From the NCBI RefSeq assembly GCF_000972785.3, contig NZ_CP011253.3, positions 2,170,001 through 2,234,000 on the forward strand: a DNA stretch of 64,000 bases. The letters are read 5' to 3'. This document shows, piece by piece, positions 42,094 to 51,098 of this stretch. Both the position numbers and the translations under genes were made by a program. Each line of letters opens with the position of its first letter. The stretch's first letter is position 1. This DNA is from Pandoraea oxalativorans (GTDB taxonomy: Bacteria > Pseudomonadota > Gammaproteobacteria > Burkholderiales > Burkholderiaceae). The notes beneath the pieces are model-generated. The model was not told the DNA's origin. It searched no databases and saw nothing but the letters and a program-made list of their open reading frames with translations.

Positions 42094-42984
42094 ATGGCAA
42101 GACGCATCCTGCTGACGGGCGCTACCGGACAAGTGGGCTGGGAATTGGCACGTTGCCTGCAAGGCATGGGAGACGTGCACGCCCCCGGACGCAGCGAAAT
42201 GGATCTGCTGGACACCGACAGCGTGGTGCGGACCGTGCGCGACTTCGCGCCCGACATGATCATCAATCCGGCCGCTTACACGGCCGTCGACCGTGCCGAG
42301 ACGGAAGAAGCGGCGGCCTATCAGGTGAACGCCGTGGTGCCCGGCATCATGGCGGAAGAGGCGAAGCGTTTAGGCGCGCTCGTCGTTCACTACTCCACCG
42401 ACTACGTGTTCGACGGCACGTCATCCACCCCGTATCGCGAAGACGAACCGACCAATCCGCAAAACGCTTACGGCCGTACCAAGCTTGCCGGTGAAGCGGC
42501 TATTGCTGCGAGCGGCGCCAACCATCTGGTGCTGCGTACGAGCTGGGTGTACGGCGCGCGCGGCGCGAACTTTCTGCTGACGGTTCAGCGGCTGGCCCGC
42601 GAGCGCGACGAACTGCGTATCGTTGCCGATCAGCACGGCGCACCGACCTGGTGCCGTACGATTGCGGAACTCACGTCGCAGGTGCTGGTGCAAGGGTTGG
42701 GCCATGCCGGTGAGCGTGGCATCGATGCCGACTTCTGGCGCGAGCGCGGTGGCCTCTATCATCTGACGGCCGCCGGCCAGACGACGTGGCACGGTTTCAC
42801 CGAAGCCATTCTCGATCTCACCGCACCGGAGAAGCGCCCGAACGTTGTGCCGATTCCGACATCCGCCTATCCGCTGCCCGCCAAACGTCCGGCCTTCTCC
42901 GTACTCGACAACGACAAGCTCGCGCGTAACTTCGGCGTTCGTGCGCCCGACTGGCGCGACGCCCTCCAACTCTGTCTCGCCTGA
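42094..42984 (+). CDS. rfbD: dTDP-4-dehydrorhamnose reductase
   Basis: 296 residues; AAGGGAG upstream. Last enzyme of dTDP-L-rhamnose synthesis, reducing the 4-keto group with NAD(P)H. N-terminal Rossmann motif ILLTGATGQVGWELARCLQG, the catalytic region HYSTDYVFDGTSSTPYRE and the YxxxK pair in NAYGRTKLAGE. The C-terminal part has PAKRPAFSVLDNDKLARNFG, typical of RfbD/RmlD. The rfbA, B and C genes are not beside it, so it is a stand-alone copy here. It follows glnG by 55 bp but is functionally unrelated. Confidence 0.95.
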   Translation: MARRILLTGATGQVGWELARCLQGMGDVHAPGRSEMDLLDTDSVVRTVRDFAPDMIINPAAYTAVDRAETEEAAAYQVNAVVPGIMAEEAKRLGALVVHYSTDYVFDGTSSTPYREDEPTNPQNAYGRTKLAGEAAIAASGANHLVLRTSWVYGARGANFLLTVQRLARERDELRIVADQHGAPTWCRTIAELTSQVLVQGLGHAGERGIDADFWRERGGLYHLTAAGQTTWHGFTEAILDLTAPEKRPNVVPIPTSAYPLPAKRPAFSVLDNDKLARNFGVRAPDWRDALQLCLA

Positions 42985-43062
42985 GGCGACGACCGTCCCC
43001 TTCGGGGCTGTGCGACTAATTCGGAAATTCCTTAGCGCGCAGCCCCGGGTTCTTTCGGCAAC

Positions 43063-46041
43063 ATGGTGGCTTTTTGCGCATGCGCCCAAGCGTGTGCCGA
43101 GGAGCGATGCATCACGTGGTCTCAGTCCGCTGTCATTCGTGGCGCACACACGCAGGCAGGCGCTACGGCCCCGTTTCCTTCGGCCCGCGTCGAGGGTGCC
43201 CCAAACGCCAATGGCGGCTTGGCGTCGTCCTGTTCGACATCCTTTGGCGAAGCGCCCCCCGAAGCCCCCCACGAAGCCCCGCCCGAAGCATTACGTTGCG
43301 CAATCCTGCGCGCCGACCCGGCCGAGCGCCGTGCGATCGCATTGCTGGTCTCGTGGCTGACACACGCACTTGCGCGGGATGCGGCGCGGGGAGGGGGCTG
43401 CGGCAGCATCGAACGCTTGTGTGCGAGCGCCCACGCCGTACGAGGCGACTTACCCTTCGATAAGGCCGCGTTGACGCGGGCGTGGAACACGCGATATTCG
43501 CATCTGTTGTACGGCGCGCGCGCCGCGGACGTTGCGCGAGACATGGTGACGTGGTGTTCGCCGTCTCGCGACGGCCACGCGCGCGCGCCGCAGTGGCATT
43601 GGCTGCCTTCGGCGGATGCCGTCGCATTTGACGCAGCGGCAATGGCCGATTTGCCACTGCGCGAGTGGCCACCGGACATTCTGGGCACGGCGTTGGCGCT
43701 GACCAATCTACGGGACGGCGTGCTGCCGGATCTGTCGCTGTCGAACAGCGACCTGCGGGGGGTTCACGCACCGGGCGCACAGTTTTGCGGCGGGCAGTTC
43801 AACGGAACGGTCTGGGCGGCGGCGCGGCTGCGTCGCGCCGGGTTCGCACACTCCAATCAGGTGAATGCCGACTTCGAGCGGACGGATTTGCGTGACGCGT
43901 GCTTTCGCGCGGCGGTGCTGAGCGGCGCCCGCATGGTGGGGGCCGATCTTCGTGGCGCAGAGTTCCTGCATACCGTGATGAGCGGGGTCGATCTAAGCGA
44001 GACGCAGTGTCAGGGGGTGACGTTCGAGAAGGTGCGCCTCGACGACGCGTCCTTTCATCGGGCGAGAATGGACGGTGCGTGTTTCACGAACGGCAGTGCG
44101 CGCCGCATGATGCTCGTGGGCGCCCGGGCGAGACGTTCGAGATGGACCTCGGTCACGATGAGCCATGGGCGGGCAGCCGGTGCGGACTTGCGGGATGCCG
44201 AATTTCGTCGGTGCGACGTCGTCGCGTGGGATGCGCGAGGTGCTCGGCTCAATGGCGCGTTCTTCGAGTCGTGCGACATGCGCCGCGCACGTTTTTGCGG
44301 TGCCAGTCTCAAGCGCGTGTGCATCGGCCGCGACTGCGATCTGAGCGCGACGCAATGGCAAGGTGCCCGGCTTCGGCTGAACGAGACTTGGCTCCGCCGA
44401 CTGACCCCATTCGAACTGGCCCAGGTGGTCCGGTCCCTGATGACCTTTCCTGTGGATCAACCGACGATGCGTGCAGACATCTTCCTGCAATTGCTGAATG
44501 CGCTGCGGCATCGGTCTGCGGTGTCGGCTGTCACCGAGACTTCCTACGACAGGGCGCCGCCATTGCATCGCTTGCCGGAGCACGTTCAGCGCAGCGACTG
44601 GCTTGGACATCTGTTGGCTGCGCCGGGGGAGGCGGGCGGCCTGGCGGATCATGCGTGTTTCGCGACGCTGCGCGCGCAATGGCTGGCGCGCAAAATCGAT
44701 GCGCTGAACGAGGTGCGTCTGACGCACGATGAGACTGTGTGGGTGATCGAAGCGCTGATCGCTACGTTGCACCGCTTGTGTCTGACGGCGTCTCCCGAGA
44801 CTGTCTGGTCGCACGCCGGTGCGATCTGCCAGACGCTTTATTGGGGGGAGGAGGGGCTGGGCAGCGTCGGCGATTCGCGCACGGCGGCCTTGCGCGCGGC
44901 GTGGTTCAACATGCTGCCCGAGCAGGTGCATGTCGCGCTGTCGGCGGACGGCATCGATGCGCTGGATCCGGCCTACCTCGTGTGGATTCGGGCCGACGGC
45001 GAGGTGGCGGCGCGTCTGCCGAAAGCATTGACGGCGGGCGTATGGGGCGTGTGGGGCGCGGCGGGTACAAGCCAGCCGAAGGAGGGGGAGGTGGGCTTCG
45101 CGGGCGACCCGCTCCCCGGCTGGCGCTGGGCGGGCACGCGGGTGGTCGTGCGCGATCTGATGTCTCCCGGCGACTTCGTGCCCGGGACCATGCGGCAACT
45201 TCAGGGTTTGCTCAGGGAGTTCGGGTGCCTCGCCGGTCTATGGCCGGTGGAGCGACCGCTCGCTGCATTTGTCCGGCTCACTGGCCGGTGGCTTGGCGAT
45301 GAGGGCGAGGTGCGAGCCCATGCCGCACTCCAGGGCGGATGGTCACCCGCCGTCGGCGCTCGGGTCGGTCCGCTGGCGGACACGGCGAGTGAACTGCCCG
45401 TGGCGGTGCCGTCGTCACGACATGCCGCATTGAGTTCGGCCAAATTGAGTCCGGCGGAGCGTCTCGACGCCACGGTCGGCACATCCCTGTCGTCCACCTA
45501 TGTGCGACTGCATTCCGCTGGCCGCGCCGATATCGACGAAGTGTTTCGCGACCATCCGCTCTCGACGTCAGCCCCCGATGTGACGTTGGGCATCTCCCTG
45601 TCACGCCGTGTCCGGCTCGTTTCCGTCGCAGCCGGTCTGGCCTGGCTGGCGACGCAGCCGGAGTGGCATCTCTCGCTGCCGTCGATCGATGTGGGCCGGG
45701 AGAGCGCAGACGGCGTGCGCCTTGCCTGCCGCCGCTATGCACTTGCGGTGCTCAACGAGACGATGACCGAAGAGGCCAGGTGGCGCGCGTTACCGCAGGC
45801 GATTGCCCTACGGGCCTGTCTGTCGGACGATGCCATCGCGTCGCGGCACCTGGCCGAACGATTGGCGCAATGGCTGACCTGCCCTGAGATCATGGCACTT
45901 CCCGGACTGGCAGAGGCCTGTCGTCAGACGCTCCCGTGGTTCTGGGCCATCCGATTTCCGCTTCCTGCCCACATCGTCACTGAAGCGACCCACACCGGTG
46001 TTTCGCCCCCGCAAGGCTCGGATGGGGTTGCGATGGATTGA
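43063..46041 (+). CDS. Large pentapeptide-repeat protein, possible effector
   Basis: 992 residues; the start ATG has only a weak ribosome site. No signal peptide or membrane helix. Residues 1-200 are Cys/Ala-rich and helical. Residues about 225-440 are pentapeptide repeats (A[D/N]LxX pattern): LSLSNSDLRGVHAPGAQFCG, then ADFERTDLRDACFRAAVLSG, ADLRGAEFLHTVMSGVDLSE, ADLRDAEFRRCDVVAWDARG. These form a right-handed quadrilateral beta-helix. Residues about 440-992 are a long helical region with no family I can name. The plan (beta-helix then large C-terminal domain) recalls the HECT-like type III effectors SopA and NleL, but a catalytic Cys is not identified. No secretion genes are in view. Confidence 0.75.
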   Translation: MVAFCACAQACAEERCITWSQSAVIRGAHTQAGATAPFPSARVEGAPNANGGLASSCSTSFGEAPPEAPHEAPPEALRCAILRADPAERRAIALLVSWLTHALARDAARGGGCGSIERLCASAHAVRGDLPFDKAALTRAWNTRYSHLLYGARAADVARDMVTWCSPSRDGHARAPQWHWLPSADAVAFDAAAMADLPLREWPPDILGTALALTNLRDGVLPDLSLSNSDLRGVHAPGAQFCGGQFNGTVWAAARLRRAGFAHSNQVNADFERTDLRDACFRAAVLSGARMVGADLRGAEFLHTVMSGVDLSETQCQGVTFEKVRLDDASFHRARMDGACFTNGSARRMMLVGARARRSRWTSVTMSHGRAAGADLRDAEFRRCDVVAWDARGARLNGAFFESCDMRRARFCGASLKRVCIGRDCDLSATQWQGARLRLNETWLRRLTPFELAQVVRSLMTFPVDQPTMRADIFLQLLNALRHRSAVSAVTETSYDRAPPLHRLPEHVQRSDWLGHLLAAPGEAGGLADHACFATLRAQWLARKIDALNEVRLTHDETVWVIEALIATLHRLCLTASPETVWSHAGAICQTLYWGEEGLGSVGDSRTAALRAAWFNMLPEQVHVALSADGIDALDPAYLVWIRADGEVAARLPKALTAGVWGVWGAAGTSQPKEGEVGFAGDPLPGWRWAGTRVVVRDLMSPGDFVPGTMRQLQGLLREFGCLAGLWPVERPLAAFVRLTGRWLGDEGEVRAHAALQGGWSPAVGARVGPLADTASELPVAVPSSRHAALSSAKLSPAERLDATVGTSLSSTYVRLHSAGRADIDEVFRDHPLSTSAPDVTLGISLSRRVRLVSVAAGLAWLATQPEWHLSLPSIDVGRESADGVRLACRRYALAVLNETMTEEARWRALPQAIALRACLSDDAIASRHLAERLAQWLTCPEIMALPGLAEACRQTLPWFWAIRFPLPAHIVTEATHTGVSPPQGSDGVAMD

Positions 46042-46241
46042 GGCGCGTTTTGCCTGATATTCCGCCATCAGCGCGATCCCACTTTCGTGGTAAAAATACG
46101 TACGCGCCTTACGTTGCATTACGTCAGACATGCGTCAGACGACGTCGCAAAACGTCTTACCGAGCGTCATGAAGCCACATTGCGTACGTCGCGCCTCCTT
46201 AATCCGAGACTTTCCGGGGTGTTACGCCCCTTTCAGGCATC

Positions 46242-47225
46242 ATGCACTCGACTTGTATTGCGTCAGGCTATCCGGGGTTCGTGGCGGTCAATCGTCGCGA
46301 GCTTGACGCTCACGTCCCACTCTCCTGGCCACTGTTCGACGCCGACGGCACACCGTTGCTTGCGGAGGGCGAGCGTCTGCCGTCCGAGGCCGATCTCGAC
46401 TGGCTTTTCACGATGTTTGCGCCTCACCGGCCGCTGCCCGAGGGCGCGACAACGGGGGAAGCCGCCGGTCGGACGGAGGCTGCGAATTCGGCGTCGTCGC
46501 TCGATGCAGGCGCATCGACCGTCTATTTGCACGGTTTGCCCGTTCCGCTGCCGATCGGTGCGTGGATTCAGGTGCGAGTGGCGCCGGACGCCGAGATGAC
46601 GCGCGTGCGTGCCCGCCTGATTGGCCGGGCACCCAACGGCATGCTGATCGTCACGCTTCCGACGGCGGGAGACGCGCGCATGCCGATGGAAGCGGGGGAT
46701 CGGCTGGCGCTCTGGACGTTCCCGGGCGACAACCTCTACGAATTTACGTGCGACGTGCATAGCGTGCATCACGGCCCGTTCGATTACGTGGTGCTGTCGC
46801 GTCCGTCGCAGGTGCGGGAGACGCCGGTGCGTCGTACGCCGCGCGTCGACACACGACTCGTGGCGCGGCTGTCGCCTATCGACGAGACGTCACGCGCGTC
46901 GCTTACGCGCATGCTGGCCGATCCGCAGGATACGCCGGAGTGGCTCGTACTGGTGCGCGACATCAGTGCAGACGGGGCGGGCATCGTGGCGAAGGCCCCG
47001 TTGCCGGAGGGATGCCTTCACGTCGCGGTGCAGTTTCGGGTGCCGATCGGCGCGGATATCGTACCGATTGTCGGGCGGGCGGCGGTACGCAGCGTCGAAG
47101 GGCCACGGGCGGACGGCACGTGGGCTTATGGTCTCGAGTTCATGCAGATGGAGACGCGCAACAAGGCCGCGATTCGTTGCTTCGTCTATGAATCGCGTCT
47201 CACGGATCCGCGCGCGGGCCAGTAG
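46242..47225 (+). CDS. YcgR-like PilZ-domain protein
   Basis: 327 residues. The N-terminal half has the PilZN/YcgR pattern (TVYLHGLPVPLPIGAWIQVR, then LYEFTCDVHSVHH). From about residue 190 a PilZ domain shows the cyclic-di-GMP motif RRTPR followed by RDISADGAGIV (RxxxR...[D/N]xSxxG). YcgR-type proteins bind cyclic di-GMP and slow the flagellar motor. A downstream GTG (VAVNRREL) is an alternative start, as upstream ribosome signals are weak. No flagellar genes adjoin it. Confidence 0.88.
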   Translation: MHSTCIASGYPGFVAVNRRELDAHVPLSWPLFDADGTPLLAEGERLPSEADLDWLFTMFAPHRPLPEGATTGEAAGRTEAANSASSLDAGASTVYLHGLPVPLPIGAWIQVRVAPDAEMTRVRARLIGRAPNGMLIVTLPTAGDARMPMEAGDRLALWTFPGDNLYEFTCDVHSVHHGPFDYVVLSRPSQVRETPVRRTPRVDTRLVARLSPIDETSRASLTRMLADPQDTPEWLVLVRDISADGAGIVAKAPLPEGCLHVAVQFRVPIGADIVPIVGRAAVRSVEGPRADGTWAYGLEFMQMETRNKAAIRCFVYESRLTDPRAGQ

Positions 47226-47288
47226 TGCGGACGTCGCGAACTGCGACGCGACAAGCACGTGCCGAGGCGACGTCACGGCGAGAAAGAA

Positions 47289-47310
47289 AACGGCACCCAC
47301 GGGTGCCGTT
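47289..47310 (-). terminator. Terminator of xthA
   Basis: Perfect 9-bp stem AACGGCACC / GGTGCCGTT with loop CACG, followed on the minus strand by TTTTCTTTCT. It also lies just after the YcgR gene on the plus strand. Confidence 0.85.
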
Positions 47311-47350
47311 GCGCTATCGGGCCGCTGCCCGACAACGGGCAAGCGCGGCG

Positions 47351-48130
47351 TCAGTCCTTGAACGTGGCGACGACCGGCGTGTGGTCCGACGGCTGTTCCC
47401 AGGTGCGCGGCACGCGATCGATCTCGCAGCCGGTGCAGCGCTCGGCCAGTGCGGCGGAGGCGAGCACGTGATCGATGCGCAGTCCGGCGTTGCGTCGGAA
47501 TGCGCCCATGCGGTAATCCCACCAACTGAACGTCTTTTCCGGCTGCTCGAACATGCGGAACGTGTCACGCAAACCGAGCCCTTGCAGGCGCGCGAACGCC
47601 TGGCGCTCCTGAGGCGACACCAGGTTGCAGCCTTCCCATTTCGCCGGATCGTGCACATCGCGGTCTTCCGGCGCGATGTTGTAATCGCCGAGCAGCGCGA
47701 GTTGCGGGTGACGCTGCAATTCGTCCGACAGCCAGTGGGTGAGCGCGTCGAGCCAGTTGAGCTTGTAGACGAACTTGTCCGATTCGAGCGACTGACCGTT
47801 CGGGAAGTAGCCGCACACGACCCGCACGCCGCCAATGGTCGCCGTGATCAGACGTTGCTGTTCGTCGGGGAAATTCGGCAGGTTCTTGACGAGGTCGGTG
47901 GCCTCCCCGACCTTGGTGTGATTCACGAGCAGCGCAACGCCGTTATACGTCTTCTGTCCGGTGAAGTGCGACGTGTAGCCGAGCGCAGCGATTTCGGTGA
48001 TCGGAAAGTTCTCGTCGGTGAGCTTCAGTTCCTGAAGGCAGAGGACGTCGACGGGGTTACTGCGCAGCCAGTCCTGCACATGTCCGAGACGAACCTTGAG
48101 CGAGTTGACGTTCCAGGTGGCGAGTTGCAT
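47351..48130 (-). CDS. xthA: Exodeoxyribonuclease III
   Basis: 259 residues, full length. AP endonuclease and 3'-5' exonuclease of base-excision repair. EEP-fold motifs in order: TWNVNSLKVRL, LCLQELKLTDENFP (metal Glu), YNGVALLV, GYFPNG, LLGDYNIAPEDRDVHDP (catalytic Asp/Asn), WWDYR, LRIDHVLAS and SDHTPV (catalytic His). Sits 52 bp downstream of ribE on the same strand, possibly co-transcribed. Confidence 0.97.
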   Translation of the reverse strand: MQLATWNVNSLKVRLGHVQDWLRSNPVDVLCLQELKLTDENFPITEIAALGYTSHFTGQKTYNGVALLVNHTKVGEATDLVKNLPNFPDEQQRLITATIGGVRVVCGYFPNGQSLESDKFVYKLNWLDALTHWLSDELQRHPQLALLGDYNIAPEDRDVHDPAKWEGCNLVSPQERQAFARLQGLGLRDTFRMFEQPEKTFSWWDYRMGAFRRNAGLRIDHVLASAALAERCTGCEIDRVPRTWEQPSDHTPVVATFKD

Positions 48131-48182
48131 GAAAGTCCTTTGAAAGTGAACGCAGGGCTCGGGTCTTACCCCTGATGCCGAC

Positions 48183-48896
48183 TTATGCCTTGTCGGAGGG
48201 CAACTTCGGCACGCCGACGAAGTCGTCGAGCGAGAGTCCCTTTTCCTTGAGCAGGGCTTCGAGCACCGGTTGCAGGCGGCCGAGGCTTTCCTGCACCGCT
48301 TCGCGGACCGTGTCGACGACCACCTGCGTGCTACGTTCGATTTCGATATTGACGCGCGAACCGGTACCCTTGTCCTCGAACGTCGTCATGCGGCGCGTTT
48401 CCGGAATCAGCCACACCTCGAACCAGCCTTCCTGCCGGTTCACTTCGGAGACCGTCAGGCTCGCGCCGTTGATGGCGATGTAGCCCTTGGCGAAGACATA
48501 CTTGCGGAACGCTTCGGGGATCGCGATGCGCAGCACGCGGTTCGTATCCGAGGTGCGCACGCTGAGGATCTCGGTGGAGAAGTCGATATGGCCGGAGAGC
48601 GGATGGCCGCCGATTTCCGCGCCATCCTTGGCCGCGCGCTCCACGTTGACCTGTGCGCCCGTGCCGAAGCTGCCAAGCGTCGTCACGTTAAGACTTTGGA
48701 GAATGACGTCGAACGACGCGGCGGTGGGCGAGAGCAGTTGCGTGACCGTCAGGCAGCAGCCGTCGACCGAGACGCTGGCGCCGAGGGTCAGGTCTTCGCA
48801 GAAGCCTTCGGGAAACGCCAGCTCGAGCGTGCGCATGCCGTCGCGATCTTCGATGGACGACAGCGTGGCCGTGCCTTGAACAATTCCGGTGAACAT
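48183..48896 (-). CDS. ribE: Riboflavin synthase
   Basis: 237 residues. It dismutates two 6,7-dimethyl-8-ribityllumazines to riboflavin. The N-terminus MFTGIVQGTATLSSIED is diagnostic. Two lumazine-binding beta-barrels are visible, each with a family signature: SVSVDGCCLTVTQL and GYIAINGASLTVSEV, and LSGHIDFSTEI marks the inter-barrel segment. The C-terminus extends about 20 residues beyond usual with an acidic tail. It resembles the E. coli RibC type. Lies apart from other rib genes. I see no FMN riboswitch in the short divergent leader. Confidence 0.95.
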   Translation of the reverse strand: MFTGIVQGTATLSSIEDRDGMRTLELAFPEGFCEDLTLGASVSVDGCCLTVTQLLSPTAASFDVILQSLNVTTLGSFGTGAQVNVERAAKDGAEIGGHPLSGHIDFSTEILSVRTSDTNRVLRIAIPEAFRKYVFAKGYIAINGASLTVSEVNRQEGWFEVWLIPETRRMTTFEDKGTGSRVNIEIERSTQVVVDTVREAVQESLGRLQPVLEALLKEKGLSLDDFVGVPKLPSDKA

Positions 48897-49020
48897 CGTG
48901 ATGTCGGTATAAAGAGTCGTAGGTTGCTATGCCGCAGTATTCTACTGCGTAGCGACGGTATGCCGCTCGTCGTGCGTCGTGCTACGATGCCGCCTTTTCA
49001 CGGGATCTCGACGGATCGCT

Positions 49021-49275
49021 ATGGGTTTCGAAGGCTGCCTGCTGGCGGAAGACTTTTATTACTGGGCGGAGACGTCGCCCGCGCCGCAAGGACAGTTCTA
49101 CGGGGTGGTGCACTTTACCGGATGGCGAGACGTGGACGACGTCATCGAATCGCTCGATCCGCCGCTCACCTATACCACGCCCGACGCCTACCGCTGGGCA
49201 AGCGACGCGCTCGAAGCCGCGCACGCGCTGGCCAGGAAGCTGGCGGCCGAGGGTGACCTGGGCATCGAACCCTGA
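49021..49275 (+). CDS. Small hypothetical protein
   Basis: 84 residues, starting MGFEGCLLAEDFYYWAETSP at 49021. Aromatic-rich and acidic, no signal peptide; contains GVVHFTGWRDVDDVIESLDP. No named family recognised. It is divergent from ribE and followed 27 bp later by another small gene, so they may form a unit. Confidence 0.6.
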   Translation: MGFEGCLLAEDFYYWAETSPAPQGQFYGVVHFTGWRDVDDVIESLDPPLTYTTPDAYRWASDALEAAHALARKLAAEGDLGIEP

Positions 49276-49302
49276 AGTAACGGACAACACGCGGACAACA
49301 CC

Positions 49303-49536
49303 ATGACACAGACTAAATTTGAGATTCAGAAGCGTCGCGGCCTGAAAATCGACGCCGGTGTGCGTCGCGGCCCGCCGACGGGCAAGGGGGTGGGTGCACA
49401 GGGCAAGCGCGGTGGCGGTGGCAGCAAGCTGCTGGGTGCGCTGCTCGGCACGCCGTCGGATGCGGCGGAATCGACTGACGCCAATGACGTCAAAGATGAC
49501 GCGGCCACGGCGGACCGGAAGGCGTCCAAGGCTTGA
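49303..49536 (+). CDS. Small basic hypothetical protein
   Basis: 77 residues: MTQTKFEIQKRRGLKIDAGV, a Gly/Arg/Lys-rich middle (RGPPTGKGVGAQGKRGGGG), then a hydrophobic patch KLLGALLG and an Asp/Ala-rich tail. Looks largely disordered. Follows the previous small gene at 27 bp. The start has only a weak site (GGACAACACC). Family unknown. Confidence 0.5.
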   Translation: MTQTKFEIQKRRGLKIDAGVRRGPPTGKGVGAQGKRGGGGSKLLGALLGTPSDAAESTDANDVKDDAATADRKASKA

Positions 49537-49566
49537 ACGGCTGGGACACTGAAGCACGAAGCGCTG

Positions 49567-49598
49567 GCGGCCTAACGGCCTAGCGGCCTAGCGGCCTA
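49567..49598. repeat. Four 8-bp tandem repeats
   Basis: GCGGCCTA, ACGGCCTA, GCGGCCTA, GCGGCCTA in the intergenic space before the antiporter's end. A short simple repeat, likely variable in copy number. Confidence 0.85.
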
Positions 49599-49637
49599 AC
49601 ACGGGCCAACGCTTCGGGACAGGAACGCATCACCGCA

Positions 49638-50720
49638 TCACGGCACGATCGCCAGGAACAGGAACGCCGCGAACAGCACCAGGTGGACGGCACCTTGCAA
49701 CACGGTCGTGCGTCCGGTACCGAGCGTGAGCACGCTCACCAACAGCGTGATGGCAAGCAGTACCGTCTCCTTCGGCGCGAGACCCAGTTCGATCTGCTGA
49801 TCGAGCACGAGCGACACCGCAGCCACCGTCGGAATCGTCAGGCCGATACTGGCCAGGGCCGAGCCGAGCGCCAGATTCAGACTCGTCTGAAGCTTGTTGG
49901 CACGGGCAGCGCGCAGCGCGGCCAGCCCTTCGGGCAGCAGCACCAGCGCAGCAATCACGATCCCCACCACCGCCTTCGGCGCCCCTGCCGTTGCCACCGC
50001 CTGTTCCACGGCGGGCGAGAGCTTCTTCGCCAGTCCCACCACGGCCACCAGCGCCACGACCAGCAAGCCGAGACTCAACACTGCCGTACGGCGCGAGGGC
50101 GGCGGCACGTGGACTTCTTCGCTCGGCGCTTTCGCCAGGAAGTAATCGCGGTGGCTCACCGTTTGCACGAACACGAACACCATATAGAGCACCAGCGAGA
50201 TCACGCCTTCGAACGCCAGCTGCGACGCCGTGAGGCCCGGTCCAACCACGGAATTCGTGTAGTTCGGCAGCACCAGTGTGAGGACGGACAGCGCGCACAG
50301 CACGGCGAGCGCAGCGCTCGCACCTTCCACATGAAAGCCCTGCGTGTGGTGACGCACCCCGCCGAAGAGCAGGCATAAGCCGACGATCCCCGTCGAGACG
50401 ATCATGATGGCGGCGAACACTGTGTCGCGTGCCAGCCCGGCCTTGTCCGGTCCGCCGGAGAGCATCACCGAGACGATCAGCGCCACTTCGATGATGGTGA
50501 CGGCCACGGCAAGAACCAGCGTACCGAACGGCTCGCCGACCTTGTGAGCGACGGTCTCGGCATGGTGCACGGCCGAGAACACGGCCCCGGCGAGCGCTGC
50601 TGCACATAACGTAAGCGCCGCGGCGTTCGGCAAAAACGCGGCAACACCGAGGGCAACGAGGGCCAGGATTGGCATGTACGCCGTCCAGTGGCCCAGCTTG
50701 GCGGTCTTTGAGGAGGACAT
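49638..50720 (-). CDS. Calcium/cation:proton antiporter (ChaA/CaCA family)
   Basis: 360 residues from the ATG at 50720 (MSSSKTAKLGHWTAYMPILA); the longer open frame to 50996 is unlikely to be translated. About eleven hydrophobic segments in two related halves. Each half has the acidic alpha-repeat helix: GTLVLAVAVTIIEVALIVSV in the first and LLPEGLAALRAARANKLQTS with LNLALGSALASIGLTIPTVA in the second. Family members exchange Ca2+, Na+ or K+ for H+ across the inner membrane. Full length for ChaA. Confidence 0.92.
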   Translation of the reverse strand: MSSSKTAKLGHWTAYMPILALVALGVAAFLPNAAALTLCAAALAGAVFSAVHHAETVAHKVGEPFGTLVLAVAVTIIEVALIVSVMLSGGPDKAGLARDTVFAAIMIVSTGIVGLCLLFGGVRHHTQGFHVEGASAALAVLCALSVLTLVLPNYTNSVVGPGLTASQLAFEGVISLVLYMVFVFVQTVSHRDYFLAKAPSEEVHVPPPSRRTAVLSLGLLVVALVAVVGLAKKLSPAVEQAVATAGAPKAVVGIVIAALVLLPEGLAALRAARANKLQTSLNLALGSALASIGLTIPTVAAVSLVLDQQIELGLAPKETVLLAITLLVSVLTLGTGRTTVLQGAVHLVLFAAFLFLAIVP

Positions 50721-51098
50721 CGTCGGAGACTCCAGAATTTCGGGGAACGGATGCAGCCAGGGGCACGGCAGATCAAGCGACGGCGGGAACATTGCCCCAA
50801 TGAGAACCTCGGAGCGGCAGATCATGGTCGCAGAAAAGTGACACCCAGACAACAAGAAGGCGTTGACTTGCGACGCAGTGCACTCTCGCAATGCAAATTT
50901 ACGGAGATCCGCATGAACAAACGATCTTGCGCGATCGCGTGTTTGACTACGAGTCGGAAACGTCCGATAAATTCCGATGACTTTGTCAAAAATCAAAAGC
51001 CCGCGATGCCGTCGATGGGGTAGGTGAAATTTTGCGTTGACACTCGATAGGTGACGGGGGCAACATGGCGTTCATTGGTCTTACCACTGAACGGCATC
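50721..51098. other. Divergent intergenic region
   Basis: About 380 bp between the minus-strand antiporter and the plus-strand GntR gene. It must hold both promoters. From about 50930 it is clearly less GC-rich, which suits a promoter for the GntR gene. No gene or named RNA motif seen. Confidence 0.4.

Noticed and set aside
43063..43720. N-terminal Cys-rich part of the pentapeptide protein as a signal or lipobox
   Set aside because: MVAFCACAQACAEERC lacks a hydrophobic core of normal length and a basic N-region, so export by Sec is not supported.
49567..49598. Short tandem repeat as a CRISPR array
   Set aside because: Units are 8 bp with no spacers and no cas genes in the window.
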